Shown piece after piece: positions 40,970 to 49,598 of a stretch of DNA of 64,000 nt. The DNA is from Paraburkholderia phytofirmans PsJN (lineage in GTDB: Bacteria; Pseudomonadota; Gammaproteobacteria; Burkholderiales; Burkholderiaceae). The notes beneath the pieces are model-generated. The model did not search any database and was not told the origin of the DNA. It saw nothing but the letters and a program-made list of their open reading frames with translations. The stretch is taken from NCBI RefSeq assembly GCF_000020125.1, contig NC_010681.1:868001-932000 (forward strand), in the 5' to 3' direction. Both the position numbers and the translations under genes were made by a program. Position 1 is the stretch's first letter. Each line of letters starts with the position of its first letter.

Positions 40970-43204
40970 ATGGCAATCAACTTTGAAAACCGTTACACCG
41001 ACGTGTCCGGTCCGGACGAGCTTCACCTGTCGGACTATCTGCGCACGATCGTGCGAGGTTGGCGCACGATCGTCGTGGTGACGCTGATCGCGCTCGCGCT
41101 GGGGTGCGCGTACGCTTTCCTCGCGCCGCCGACGTACCGCGCGGATGTTCTGTTTCATGTAGAGGACAAGACGGCGAACGCCAATGCGAACGGCAAGGAT
41201 TCCTTGCCGCCGCTTACCGGCATGTTCGACACCAAGCCTTCGACGGCGGCGGAGATCGAGTTGCTGAAGTCGCGGCTCGTCACGGAAGAGACCGTCAAGA
41301 AGCTGCACCTCGATATCACGGCTACGCCGCGCTATTTTCCGGTTATCGGCGGAATGATCGCGGGGTTGGTGAACGGGCAATGGGGCTTCAAGTTGCCGCA
41401 GTTCATCAACCTGTCCGGCTATGCATGGGGCGACGAGAGCATTTCGGTGTCGCAGTTCGATACGTCGAAGGAGATGTACGACGCGACCTTCACGCTGGTT
41501 TCCGGAAATGACGGGTCGTACGTGCTGCGGGACAAGAACGGTATTGCGATTCTGTCGGGGAAAGTCGGCGAAACCGTGCAAACGGATACCGCCGACGGCC
41601 CGATCACGCTGCGCGTCGATAAGCTGGTCGGCCCCGCCGGCTCGCGTTTCGAATTGCAGCGCGCCTCGACACTGAGCACCGTGGACCGTCTGCAAAAGGC
41701 TTTGGTGGTGCAGGAAACCACGCTGCAATCCGGCGTGATCCGCGCGAGTCTGGAAGGCGGCGACGCCGGCCTGACGGCTGCGATCGTCAACAGCATGGCG
41801 CGCGAGTTCGTGCGTCAGGACGTGGAGAGCCGTTCGACCGAAGCCGAGCACATGCTGGCCTTCCTCGATCAGCAACTGCCGGGCTTGCGCAAGGAACTAG
41901 ACGACGCCGAGCAACGCTACAACAAGTTCCGCAACACGCACGGCACGGTCGACCTGGGCGAAGAAAGCCGCCTGCTGCTGCAACAGATCGTCGATAACAA
42001 AACCAAGCTGATGGATCTGCAGCAGCAACGCGCGGAGATGTCGCAACGCTTCACGGCGAATCACCCGGCGGTGGCCGCGCTCGACGCGCAGATCGCCGCA
42101 TTGCAGGGCGCGGCGGCCAACATGAACCGCAGTGTGGCAGTGATGCCGGACACGGAGCAGACCGCTTTGCGTTTACTGCGCGACGTGCACGTCGACACCG
42201 AGCTGTACACCAATCTGCTGAACAGCGCGCAGCAACTGCGCGTGGCGAAGGCGGGGCAGGTGGGCAACGTGCGCGTGGTCGACTTCGCCGAAGCGCCTGA
42301 TGAACCGGTGCGGCCGAAGCGCGTGCTCGCGATCCTGATCGCGCTCGGCGGCGGCCTCGTGCTCGGCATTCTGCTGACCTTCTTCAAGCGCGCGATGTAC
42401 GGCGGCGTGGAACGCCCGGACGAACTCGAAGGCATGCTCGGCGTGCCGGTATTCGCGGTGGTGCCGCGCAGCCAGACGCAGTTGAAGCTGCAGGAAAACG
42501 TCATGCTGCGCCGTCGCGGGCTGCATGTGCTGGCCCAGCAGGCGCCGGAAGACATCGCCGTGGAAGGCGTGCGCAATCTGCGCACCTCGTTGCAGCTCTC
42601 GCTCGATCACGCGGAAAACAACGTGGTGATGATCACCGGCTCGCGGCCCGATTCCGGCAAGTCGTTCCTGTCGGTGAATCTGGCGGCGCTGGTGGCGTCG
42701 GCGAACAAGCGCGTGCTGATTATCGACGGCGACATGCGGCGCGGCGACGTGCACTCGCATTTCGGTGTCGCGCATCAGCCGGGTCTGTCCGACGTGCTGA
42801 GCGGCGGCGATCTGGGCTCGATGATTCAGCGCGACGTGCTGCCGGGTCTCGACGTGCTTGCCAAGGGCACGCTGCCCTCGCATCCGGCCGAACTGCTGAT
42901 GAGCAAACGCTTCGAAACGATGCTCGAAGAACTGAAGGCGCATTACGACCTGGTGATCATCGATACGCCGCCGGTTCTCGCGGTGACCGACTCGACGGTG
43001 ATCGGCAAGTACGCGGGCACGACGCTGCTGGTGGTGCGCCACGGCCGCCATCCGCTCAACGAAGTCATGGAAACGGCCAAGCGGCTGCGCAATGGCGGCG
43101 TGGGGCTCCGAGGCGTTCTGTTGACCGATGTGCCGCAGGAAGGCGCGTTCCTCGGCTCGGGCTATCAGGGCGGCTACTACGGCTACGACAGCATCGCCGG
43201 TTAA
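40970..43204 (+). CDS. wzc: Polysaccharide co-polymerase / bacterial tyrosine kinase (Wzc family)
   Basis: A 744-residue inner-membrane BY-kinase. A Wzz-type domain with membrane helices near 30-50 and 455-475 flanks a long periplasmic part; the cytoplasmic kinase has Walker A in ITGSRPDSGKSFLSVNLA near 565, Walker A' in VLIIDGDMRRGDV near 590 and Walker B in LVIIDTPPVLAV near 670. The C-terminus ends in a tyrosine cluster (GYQGGYYGYDS), the usual autophosphorylation site. It controls EPS chain length and export with Wza. No low-molecular-weight phosphatase gene, its usual partner, is found in the window. The start could be a GTG at 40961. Confidence 0.93.
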   Translation: MAINFENRYTDVSGPDELHLSDYLRTIVRGWRTIVVVTLIALALGCAYAFLAPPTYRADVLFHVEDKTANANANGKDSLPPLTGMFDTKPSTAAEIELLKSRLVTEETVKKLHLDITATPRYFPVIGGMIAGLVNGQWGFKLPQFINLSGYAWGDESISVSQFDTSKEMYDATFTLVSGNDGSYVLRDKNGIAILSGKVGETVQTDTADGPITLRVDKLVGPAGSRFELQRASTLSTVDRLQKALVVQETTLQSGVIRASLEGGDAGLTAAIVNSMAREFVRQDVESRSTEAEHMLAFLDQQLPGLRKELDDAEQRYNKFRNTHGTVDLGEESRLLLQQIVDNKTKLMDLQQQRAEMSQRFTANHPAVAALDAQIAALQGAAANMNRSVAVMPDTEQTALRLLRDVHVDTELYTNLLNSAQQLRVAKAGQVGNVRVVDFAEAPDEPVRPKRVLAILIALGGGLVLGILLTFFKRAMYGGVERPDELEGMLGVPVFAVVPRSQTQLKLQENVMLRRRGLHVLAQQAPEDIAVEGVRNLRTSLQLSLDHAENNVVMITGSRPDSGKSFLSVNLAALVASANKRVLIIDGDMRRGDVHSHFGVAHQPGLSDVLSGGDLGSMIQRDVLPGLDVLAKGTLPSHPAELLMSKRFETMLEELKAHYDLVIIDTPPVLAVTDSTVIGKYAGTTLLVVRHGRHPLNEVMETAKRLRNGGVGLRGVLLTDVPQEGAFLGSGYQGGYYGYDSIAG

Positions 43205-43287
43205 GGCCGCGGCCGGCCGCCCGCAAAAACGCGCAGCAAAGCTTCGGGCATTGGTGGGATTGCAAAGGTTAACGAGGAGAAGGCTCC

Positions 43288-44406
43288 ATGAAACGTAAGG
43301 TCGCGCTGATCACCGGCATCACTGGACAGGACGGGTCGTATCTGGCGGAACTGCTGCTTTCCAAGGATTACGACGTACACGGCATCAAACGCAGGTCATC
43401 CCTGTTCAACACAGACCGGATCGATCACCTCTACCGCGATCCCCACGATCCGGACCAGCGCCTCTTTCTGCACCACGCGGATCTGACCGACTCGACCAGC
43501 ATTCTGCGCGTGATCCAGCGCGTCGAGCCGGACGAGATTTATAACCTCGCCGCGCAAAGCCATGTCGCGGTGTCGTTCGAAGAACCGGAATACACCGCCA
43601 ACGCGGACGGCCTCGGCGCCTTGCGGATTCTCGAAGCGATCCGCATTCTCGGCTTGCAGGAGAAAACGCGCTTCTATCAGGCCTCGACCTCGGAACTGTA
43701 CGGTCTCGTGCAACAGGTGCCGCAATCGGAGACCACGCCGTTCTATCCGCGCAGCCCGTATGCCGTCGCCAAGCTGTTCGCGTACTGGACCACCGTCAAC
43801 TATCGCGAAGCGTACGGTCTCTACGCGTGCAACGGGATTTTGTTTAATCACGAATCGCCGGTGCGCGGCGAGACGTTCGTGACGCGCAAGATCACGCGTG
43901 CCGTCGCGCGCATCGCGGTGGGTATGCAGAAGACCTTGTATCTCGGCAATCTGTCGGCGCTGCGCGACTGGGGCCACGCGCGTGATTACGTGGAGATGCA
44001 ATGGCGCATGCTCCAACAGGAGCAGCCGGAGGATTACGTCATCGCCACCGGCGTGCAGTACAGCGTGCGTCAGTTCGTGCAGCATGCCGCTGCTGAACTG
44101 GGCGTCACCGTGCGTTTCGAAGGCACCGGCGTGGACGAAATCGGCATTGTCGAAAAGGTGGAAGGGCGCGAGATCAGGATGTCGCCGGGCGACGTGATCG
44201 TGCGCGTCGATCCGCGCTACTTCCGGCCCGCCGAGGTCGAGACGCTGCTCGGCGATCCGTCGAAGGCGCATGCGAAGCTCGGCTGGCAGCCGACCACCTC
44301 GTTCGCCTCGCTCGTCAAGGAAATGGTGCGCTCCGACTATCAGATCGCGCGACGTGACGCGCTCGTCACGCTGGCCGGATTCACGGCGCTGGAACATCAC
44401 GAGTAA
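43288..44406 (+). CDS. gmd: GDP-mannose 4,6-dehydratase
   Basis: A 372-residue short-chain dehydrogenase/reductase. It has the NAD(P) motif [19 protein letters not shown] and the catalytic Tyr/Lys in [16 protein letters not shown] near residue 160, with [15 protein letters not shown] typical of Gmd. It converts GDP-mannose to GDP-4-keto-6-deoxymannose in the cytoplasm. GAGGAGAAGG precedes the ATG. fcl follows after five bases, so the two are translationally linked and make GDP-fucose. Confidence 0.95.
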   Translation: MKRKVALITGITGQDGSYLAELLLSKDYDVHGIKRRSSLFNTDRIDHLYRDPHDPDQRLFLHHADLTDSTSILRVIQRVEPDEIYNLAAQSHVAVSFEEPEYTANADGLGALRILEAIRILGLQEKTRFYQASTSELYGLVQQVPQSETTPFYPRSPYAVAKLFAYWTTVNYREAYGLYACNGILFNHESPVRGETFVTRKITRAVARIAVGMQKTLYLGNLSALRDWGHARDYVEMQWRMLQQEQPEDYVIATGVQYSVRQFVQHAAAELGVTVRFEGTGVDEIGIVEKVEGREIRMSPGDVIVRVDPRYFRPAEVETLLGDPSKAHAKLGWQPTTSFASLVKEMVRSDYQIARRDALVTLAGFTALEHHE

Positions 44407-44411
44407 CGGCG

Positions 44412-45371
44412 ATGAACAAACAAGCACGCATCTTCGTCGCGGGCCACCGTGGCATGGTCGGCTCCGCGCTGGTCAGGCGTCTCGCCGCCGACGGGTATCA
44501 GAACGTGATCACCCGCTCGCGCAAGGAGCTCGATCTCACGGATCAGGCGGCCGTGAATCGCTTCTTCGAAAGCGAAAAGATCGACGTGGTGCTGCTCGCG
44601 GCCGCGCGCGTGGGCGGCATTCTCGCGAACGCGACGCAGCCCGGTGAGTTCATCTATGAAAACCTGGTGATCGAAACCAACGTGATCCACGCCGCGTATC
44701 GCGCCAAGGTCGAGCGGCTGGTGTTCTTCGGTTCGTCGTGCATCTATCCGAAGCAATGTCCGCAGCCGATCCGCGAGGAGTATCTGCTGACCTCGCCGCT
44801 CGAGCCGACCAACGACGCCTATGCGATCGCGAAAATCGCCGGCGTGAAGCTGTGCGAAGCGTACAACCGCGAGTACAACACGCAGTACGTCGCGTTGATG
44901 CCGACCAATCTGTACGGCCCGAACGACAACTACGATCTGAAGAGCAGCCACGTGTTGCCGGCGCTGCTGCGCAAGGCGCACGAAGCGAAGCTGAACGGCG
45001 ACGCCACCTTGACGGTGTGGGGATCAGGCACGCCGCTGCGTGAGTTCCTGCATGTCGACGACCTGGCCGCGGCCACGCTGTTCGTGCTCGAGCACAACGT
45101 GACCGAAGGCCTCTTCAACGTCGGCGTGGGTAACGACCTGTCGATTCGCGAGCTGGCCGAATGCATCTGCAAGGTGGTCGGTTTCGAAGGCGAACTCGTG
45201 TTCGACGCCTCGAAACCCGACGGCACGCCGCGCAAGCTGCTCGACGTGTCGCGACTCGCGCACATGGGCTGGCAGGCCACGATCGGCCTCACCGACGGCA
45301 TTGCCTCCACCTATCGTGACTTTGTCGAATCACACGCTGGTTCGACGCCCGCCGCCGCCATCGAAGCGTAG
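44412..45371 (+). CDS. fcl: GDP-L-fucose synthase
   Basis: A 319-residue epimerase/reductase: FVAGHRGMVGSALVRRLAADG at the N-terminus and the SDR catalytic motif NDAYAIAKIAGVKLC near residue 140, with FFGSSCIYPKQCPQPIREE as in WcaG. It converts GDP-4-keto-6-deoxymannose to GDP-L-fucose with NADPH. Gmd lies immediately upstream. So the EPS is expected to contain L-fucose or another 6-deoxy sugar made from GDP-mannose. Confidence 0.94.
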   Translation: MNKQARIFVAGHRGMVGSALVRRLAADGYQNVITRSRKELDLTDQAAVNRFFESEKIDVVLLAAARVGGILANATQPGEFIYENLVIETNVIHAAYRAKVERLVFFGSSCIYPKQCPQPIREEYLLTSPLEPTNDAYAIAKIAGVKLCEAYNREYNTQYVALMPTNLYGPNDNYDLKSSHVLPALLRKAHEAKLNGDATLTVWGSGTPLREFLHVDDLAAATLFVLEHNVTEGLFNVGVGNDLSIRELAECICKVVGFEGELVFDASKPDGTPRKLLDVSRLAHMGWQATIGLTDGIASTYRDFVESHAGSTPAAAIEA

Positions 45372-45483
45372 GCGCGTGGACGGCCGCCTCGGCGCGGCTT
45401 TGGATTGACGGACCAAAGGGGACGCTGTGCATGCGCAGGACGCGTCATGCACGCAGTACGATATTTCTAGGAGTGGCATAAAA

Positions 45484-46626
45484 ATGACAGCGTCAGTCAC
45501 GATCTTCCACAACGTCGTGTGGTCGCGCCACAAGGGTGTCGTGTTTTCCGCCTTGCATAACATTTCGGCATCCGGAGCGATTCGCTATTCGATGGTGCAG
45601 ATCGCCGACACCGAGCACGACCGCGTCGGCTTTTCCGACGTCGATTATTCGTTTCACCGCTATCCGATGCAAAAGCTGTTCGATGGCTGCTACGAAGACG
45701 TGCCGACCATGAAGCTGATCGCGCGGCTCACGTGGGAAGTGTTGCGCACCAAGTCTGATCTGATCGTGCTGCCGGGCTATCACCGGCCGGAATACTGGGC
45801 GATGCTCGCGGCGTGCATCGTGACCGGTAAACGGCGCGCGGTGTTCTGCGATTCAACCGCGCGCGATCGGCCCAAAAAGTTGCTGACGTCGATTCCGAAG
45901 CGCGTGTTTTTCTCCTTGTGCGACGGCTATTTCGGTTTCGGCGAGCGCAGCCGCGAGTATCTGCTATCGCTCGGCGCGAAGCGCGACAAGATTTTCGTGC
46001 CGTGTCAGGCCGCGGCGATGCCCGGTTCGTTTTCGCCGGAACGTGCGCTGGTCGAGCGGGTTGCCGGTCGCGCGGGTAATCCGCCGGTGTTTCTGTTCGT
46101 GGGACGTTTGTCCGAAGAGAAGGGCATCGGCACGCTGATCGACGCGTTCGCCGGATTGCGGCGGCGTATTCCGGCGGCGAAGCTGCGCATTGTCGGCACC
46201 GGCCCGATGTGCGACGCGTTGCATGCGAAGGTGGCCGAGCTCGAACTCGGCGACGCAGTGACATTCGTCGGCAGTCTGCAGGACGAACCGCTGACGCGCG
46301 AGTATTACGGCGCCACCTGCATGGTGCTGCCGAGTTACAGCGAACCGTGGGGACTTGTGGTCAACGAGGCGCTCGCGCATGGTTGCCCGGCCGTGGTCAG
46401 CGAAAGTTGCGGCTGTGTGCCGGAACTGGTGATCGACGGGGTGAGCGGCTATGCGTTTACGGCGGGCGATGTCGCCGGCCTGCAGCGCACCATGCTCAAG
46501 GCCATGGAGGCGTTCGCCGATGCGGGCGGCACCGCGCGCCGCTGCATGGATGTGATTCGCCGTTTCGATCCGCCATCCGCGGCCGCCAATATTGCTCGCG
46601 GCTGTGCATTGATGTTGAGCGACTGA
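45484..46626 (+). CDS. Glycosyltransferase, GT4-type
   Basis: A 380-residue GT-B protein. The donor-site E-x7-E motif is in YSEPWGLVVNEALAHGCPAVV near residue 290, and VFLFVGRLSEEKGIGTLIDAF near 210 is typical of GT4. AGGAG lies ten bases before the ATG at 45484; the frame extends upstream to 45427 without need. It follows fcl by 112 bp and precedes the WcaI-like gene. Likely transfers one sugar (for example from GDP-mannose or GDP-fucose) during EPS unit assembly. Confidence 0.88.
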   Translation: MTASVTIFHNVVWSRHKGVVFSALHNISASGAIRYSMVQIADTEHDRVGFSDVDYSFHRYPMQKLFDGCYEDVPTMKLIARLTWEVLRTKSDLIVLPGYHRPEYWAMLAACIVTGKRRAVFCDSTARDRPKKLLTSIPKRVFFSLCDGYFGFGERSREYLLSLGAKRDKIFVPCQAAAMPGSFSPERALVERVAGRAGNPPVFLFVGRLSEEKGIGTLIDAFAGLRRRIPAAKLRIVGTGPMCDALHAKVAELELGDAVTFVGSLQDEPLTREYYGATCMVLPSYSEPWGLVVNEALAHGCPAVVSESCGCVPELVIDGVSGYAFTAGDVAGLQRTMLKAMEAFADAGGTARRCMDVIRRFDPPSAAANIARGCALMLSD

Positions 46627-46681
46627 GCCGCTTCGCCCGGCCAGGTCGCGCACAACGCCCTTACTCGCTCCGGCAGTCACG

Positions 46682-48034
46682 ATGAAGATACTGATCTACG
46701 GCATCAACTATGCGCCTGAGCTGACGGGAGTGGGCAAGTACACGGCGGAAATGGCCGTGCTGCTGGCGAGCCGCGGACATGACGTGCGCGTGGTGTGCGC
46801 TCCGCCGTATTACCCGGAGTGGCGTGTCGGCGAGGGCTACGCGTCGTGGCGCTATCAGCACGAGACGCGCGACGGCGTGGCGATCTGGCGCGCGCCGCTG
46901 TGGGTGCCCGCGCATCCGAGCGGCCTGAAGCGCATGCTGCATCTGGCGAGCTTCGCGGCGACCTCGCTGCCGCTGCTTGTGCGACACGTGCTGTGGCGCC
47001 CGCACGCGGTCATGCTGATCGCGCCGACCTTGATGTGCGCGCCGGGGGCGCTGATGCTTGCACGCGTCACGCGAGCGCGAGCGTGGCTGCATATTCAGGA
47101 CTACGAGGTCGATGCGGCATTCGATCTGGGGCTGCTAAAAAGCTCGCTTGCGGCCCGCGTGGCGCGCTGGGTGGAAAGCGCTTTGCTGCGGCGCTTCGAT
47201 GCGGTGTCTTCGATCACGCGGCAGATGAGCGAACGCGCGACGACCAAGGGCGTCGACGCATCAAAGGTCGTTTGCTTGCCCAATTGGGTCGACGTGGCGA
47301 CGATCTTTCCGCTCACGCGGCCGAGCGAATTCCGTCGCCTGCTGGGCATTCCTGACGACCGGAAAGTGATTCTGTACTCCGGCAACATGGGCGCGAAGCA
47401 GGGCATCGAAACGCTCGCCGATGCGGCGGTCGCGCTCGCCGCGCGCACGGACCTCACCTTCGTGTTCTGCGGCAGCGGCGCCGCGAAAGAGGATCTGCGC
47501 CAACGCTGCGCGGGATTGACGAATTGCGTGTTCCTGCCGCTGCAACCGTTGGACCGCCTGAACGAATTGCTCAACCTCGCCGATATCCACGTGCTGCCGC
47601 AACGCGGCGACGCGGCCGATCTCGTCATGCCGTCCAAGCTCACCGGCATGTTCGCGAGCGGACGCGCGACCGTGGCGATGGCGCGTCGCGGTACGGCGCT
47701 CTACGAAGCGGTGGCGCCGCGCGGCGTGGTCGTGCCGCCGGACAACCTGAAAGCGCTGACGGCGGCGATCACCGCGCTGACGAACGATGCGGAACGACGC
47801 GCGGCACTTGGCAAAGCGGCGCGCGTTTATGCGGAGCAGACGCTCTCGCCGGAGTCGACGATTCGCACCTTCGAGGAACGGCTCGCCATGCTGTTGCGCG
47901 AAGTGGGAGGCAAACGCGACAAACTTTACAAACGCGGCAAAGGCGGCACGCCGTCTTTCGCCGCACGGCCTTCAGGTGCTGCGGCACGGCGCCGGCGAAA
48001 ACCGGCTACCGCGGAGGAAGCCGCGCCGGATTGA
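46682..48034 (+). CDS. wcaI: WcaI-family glycosyltransferase
   Basis: A 450-residue GT-B enzyme of the colanic acid WcaI type. The N-terminus reads MKILIYGINYAPELTGVGKY, followed by VVCAPPYYPEWRVGEGY; the donor domain holds LYSGNMGAKQGIETLADAAV near 235. Known WcaI-like proteins transfer fucose or mannose to colanic acid or related intermediates. The last 50 residues form a basic, low-complexity tail (RRRRKPATAEEAAPD), longer than usual and probably disordered. The gene lies 55 bp after the previous transferase. Confidence 0.88.
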   Translation: MKILIYGINYAPELTGVGKYTAEMAVLLASRGHDVRVVCAPPYYPEWRVGEGYASWRYQHETRDGVAIWRAPLWVPAHPSGLKRMLHLASFAATSLPLLVRHVLWRPHAVMLIAPTLMCAPGALMLARVTRARAWLHIQDYEVDAAFDLGLLKSSLAARVARWVESALLRRFDAVSSITRQMSERATTKGVDASKVVCLPNWVDVATIFPLTRPSEFRRLLGIPDDRKVILYSGNMGAKQGIETLADAAVALAARTDLTFVFCGSGAAKEDLRQRCAGLTNCVFLPLQPLDRLNELLNLADIHVLPQRGDAADLVMPSKLTGMFASGRATVAMARRGTALYEAVAPRGVVVPPDNLKALTAAITALTNDAERRAALGKAARVYAEQTLSPESTIRTFEERLAMLLREVGGKRDKLYKRGKGGTPSFAARPSGAAARRRRKPATAEEAAPD

Positions 48035-48065
48035 TCCGGCACGCGGCTCTGTCATGAAGTCGATA

Positions 48066-48572
48066 TCACCACGGAGAACGGTACACGCCCTGCTTGCTGG
48101 CGTAGGGATCGGTATAGGTGTTCCTTATGGCGCCTCCGGGCGCCGCACCGGCGCCCGCATTCGGACGTCCCGGCTGGGCGGCCACTCGCAGTTGGCCGTT
48201 GGCCGCAGCCGGCGCTTTGCCCTTGGCTTTGCCTTTGCCAACCGCGGGCTGCGCGGCCTGGTCGCCGCCCAGCACCGTCATGCGTTGCGTGTCGAGCAGC
48301 GCCGTGCGTTGGGCATCGTTCGTATCGCCTTGTGCGCCGTCGGCGCTGTAGGGGTTCGGGGAGCCGAGCAACGCCTGCTCGCTACTGCGATGCGCAGCGC
48401 GCCGGTTGGCGGGAAGCTGTGCATTGAGACCGTAGCCGTTGGCCGCTGTCGCAGCGGGCGGGAGGGCGGGCGCCGCGTTATTGGGCGCGGCGTTCTGCGC
48501 GAACGCCGGCACCGCGCACGATGCGATCGCGAGAAGCGTCCAACTGGCAGTGTGTCGAAGCGAGGTCGTCAT
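48066..48572 (-). CDS. Secreted low-complexity protein of unknown function
   Basis: A 168-residue protein with a signal peptide (TASWTLLAIASCAVPAFAQ, cleavage near residue 25). The mature part is rich in Ala, Pro, Asn and Gly, with no recognised domain; GKGKAKGKAPAA is basic. GGGGAA lies five bases before the ATG at 48572. It is on the opposite strand inside the EPS operon, so it is a separate unit. The Gln/Asn/Ala composition resembles an unstructured envelope protein. Any function in EPS is unproven. Confidence 0.6.
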   Translation of the reverse strand: MTTSLRHTASWTLLAIASCAVPAFAQNAAPNNAAPALPPAATAANGYGLNAQLPANRRAAHRSSEQALLGSPNPYSADGAQGDTNDAQRTALLDTQRMTVLGGDQAAQPAVGKGKAKGKAPAAANGQLRVAAQPGRPNAGAGAAPGGAIRNTYTDPYASKQGVYRSPW

Positions 48573-48757
48573 CTGATTCCCCAAGGAGATGCTGTCGGGA
48601 TGAAGCTATCGTGCGCCAACCGGTACGCGTGTAGCCGCCAAAACGCTTGCCTGCACAGCCACTGTGCGAAGCCGGGCCAGGCGCCGCAACATAATGTAAG
48701 AGGTTTGCCTGGCATGCCTGCCTATGTTTACCACTGTTCGTGGTTCGGAGAAAGCTG

Positions 48758-49378
48758 ATGGGTAACGTAGCCGACGATCCTCACGTCGGGCGCATGCCGC
48801 AGGCCGAGGGCGCGCGCGAGAGCGGCCGCGTGATCGATCTGTCGCAGGCCGGAAAAGGAAACTATCAGGCGAGGCGCGGCGCGCTGATCGAACTCATCTG
48901 GTTCGTGCTCGAAGCCTGTGTGATCAACAACAAATTGCTGCCGTTCTCCAGTGTGCGCGTTGCGTTGCTGCGTCTGTTCGGCGCGAAGATCGGTACAGGT
49001 TGCCGATTCGTGCATCCGCTGCGCGTGAAGGCGCCATGGAATCTCGAGGTGGGCGAGAACTGCTGGTTCGGTGTCGATGTGTGGATCTACAACCAGACGC
49101 TGATTCGCATCGGCTCGAACGTGTGCATTTCTCAGGGCACGTTCCTCACCGCGGGATCGCACGACATGAGCACCACGATGGACCTGCACGTCGCGCCGAT
49201 CATCATCGAGGACGGCGTCTGGATCACTTCGAAGTGCGTAGTGCAAATGGGCGTGACGATCGGCCGTTCGGCGGTCGTGACACCTTTGTCGGTCGTGCAT
49301 CGTTCGCTGGAAGCGGAAGGCGTGTACGGCGGCAATCCTTGCCGTTTTATCAGGAAACGGTTCGACTCCGTGACCTGA
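48758..49378 (+). CDS. wcaF: WcaF-type polysaccharide acetyltransferase
   Basis: A 206-residue acyltransferase with a left-handed beta-helix of hexapeptide repeats (about residues 70-180: KIGTGCRFVHPLRVKAPWNL, SNVCISQGTFLTAGSHDM). The N-terminus is short and charged, then aromatic, as in WcaF/colanic acid acetyltransferases. GGAGA precedes the ATG at 48758; the frame is open to 48740. It would O-acetylate a sugar of the EPS in the cytoplasm with acetyl-CoA. It follows the WcaI-like gene across the antisense gene at 48066-48572. Confidence 0.85.
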   Translation: MGNVADDPHVGRMPQAEGARESGRVIDLSQAGKGNYQARRGALIELIWFVLEACVINNKLLPFSSVRVALLRLFGAKIGTGCRFVHPLRVKAPWNLEVGENCWFGVDVWIYNQTLIRIGSNVCISQGTFLTAGSHDMSTTMDLHVAPIIIEDGVWITSKCVVQMGVTIGRSAVVTPLSVVHRSLEAEGVYGGNPCRFIRKRFDSVT

Positions 49379-49598
49379 ACCACAGACTTAAAACCGCAGC
49401 GTTTGTACGCTGGGGTGGCCGAGGTCGTTTTGCCGGAATGCCGGCCGTCGCAATGGAATTGCCGCGCTGCATGATGCGCGGCATTGGCGATGGCACCCAT
49501 GCAAGTTACGGCTGCGACGTCTGCGTGGTCTGGTTGCCGGCTCCGCCTGGCGAACCTCGCCATGCTCAGGAAATGCGTGAAGCAGATGGGAGTAGCGG

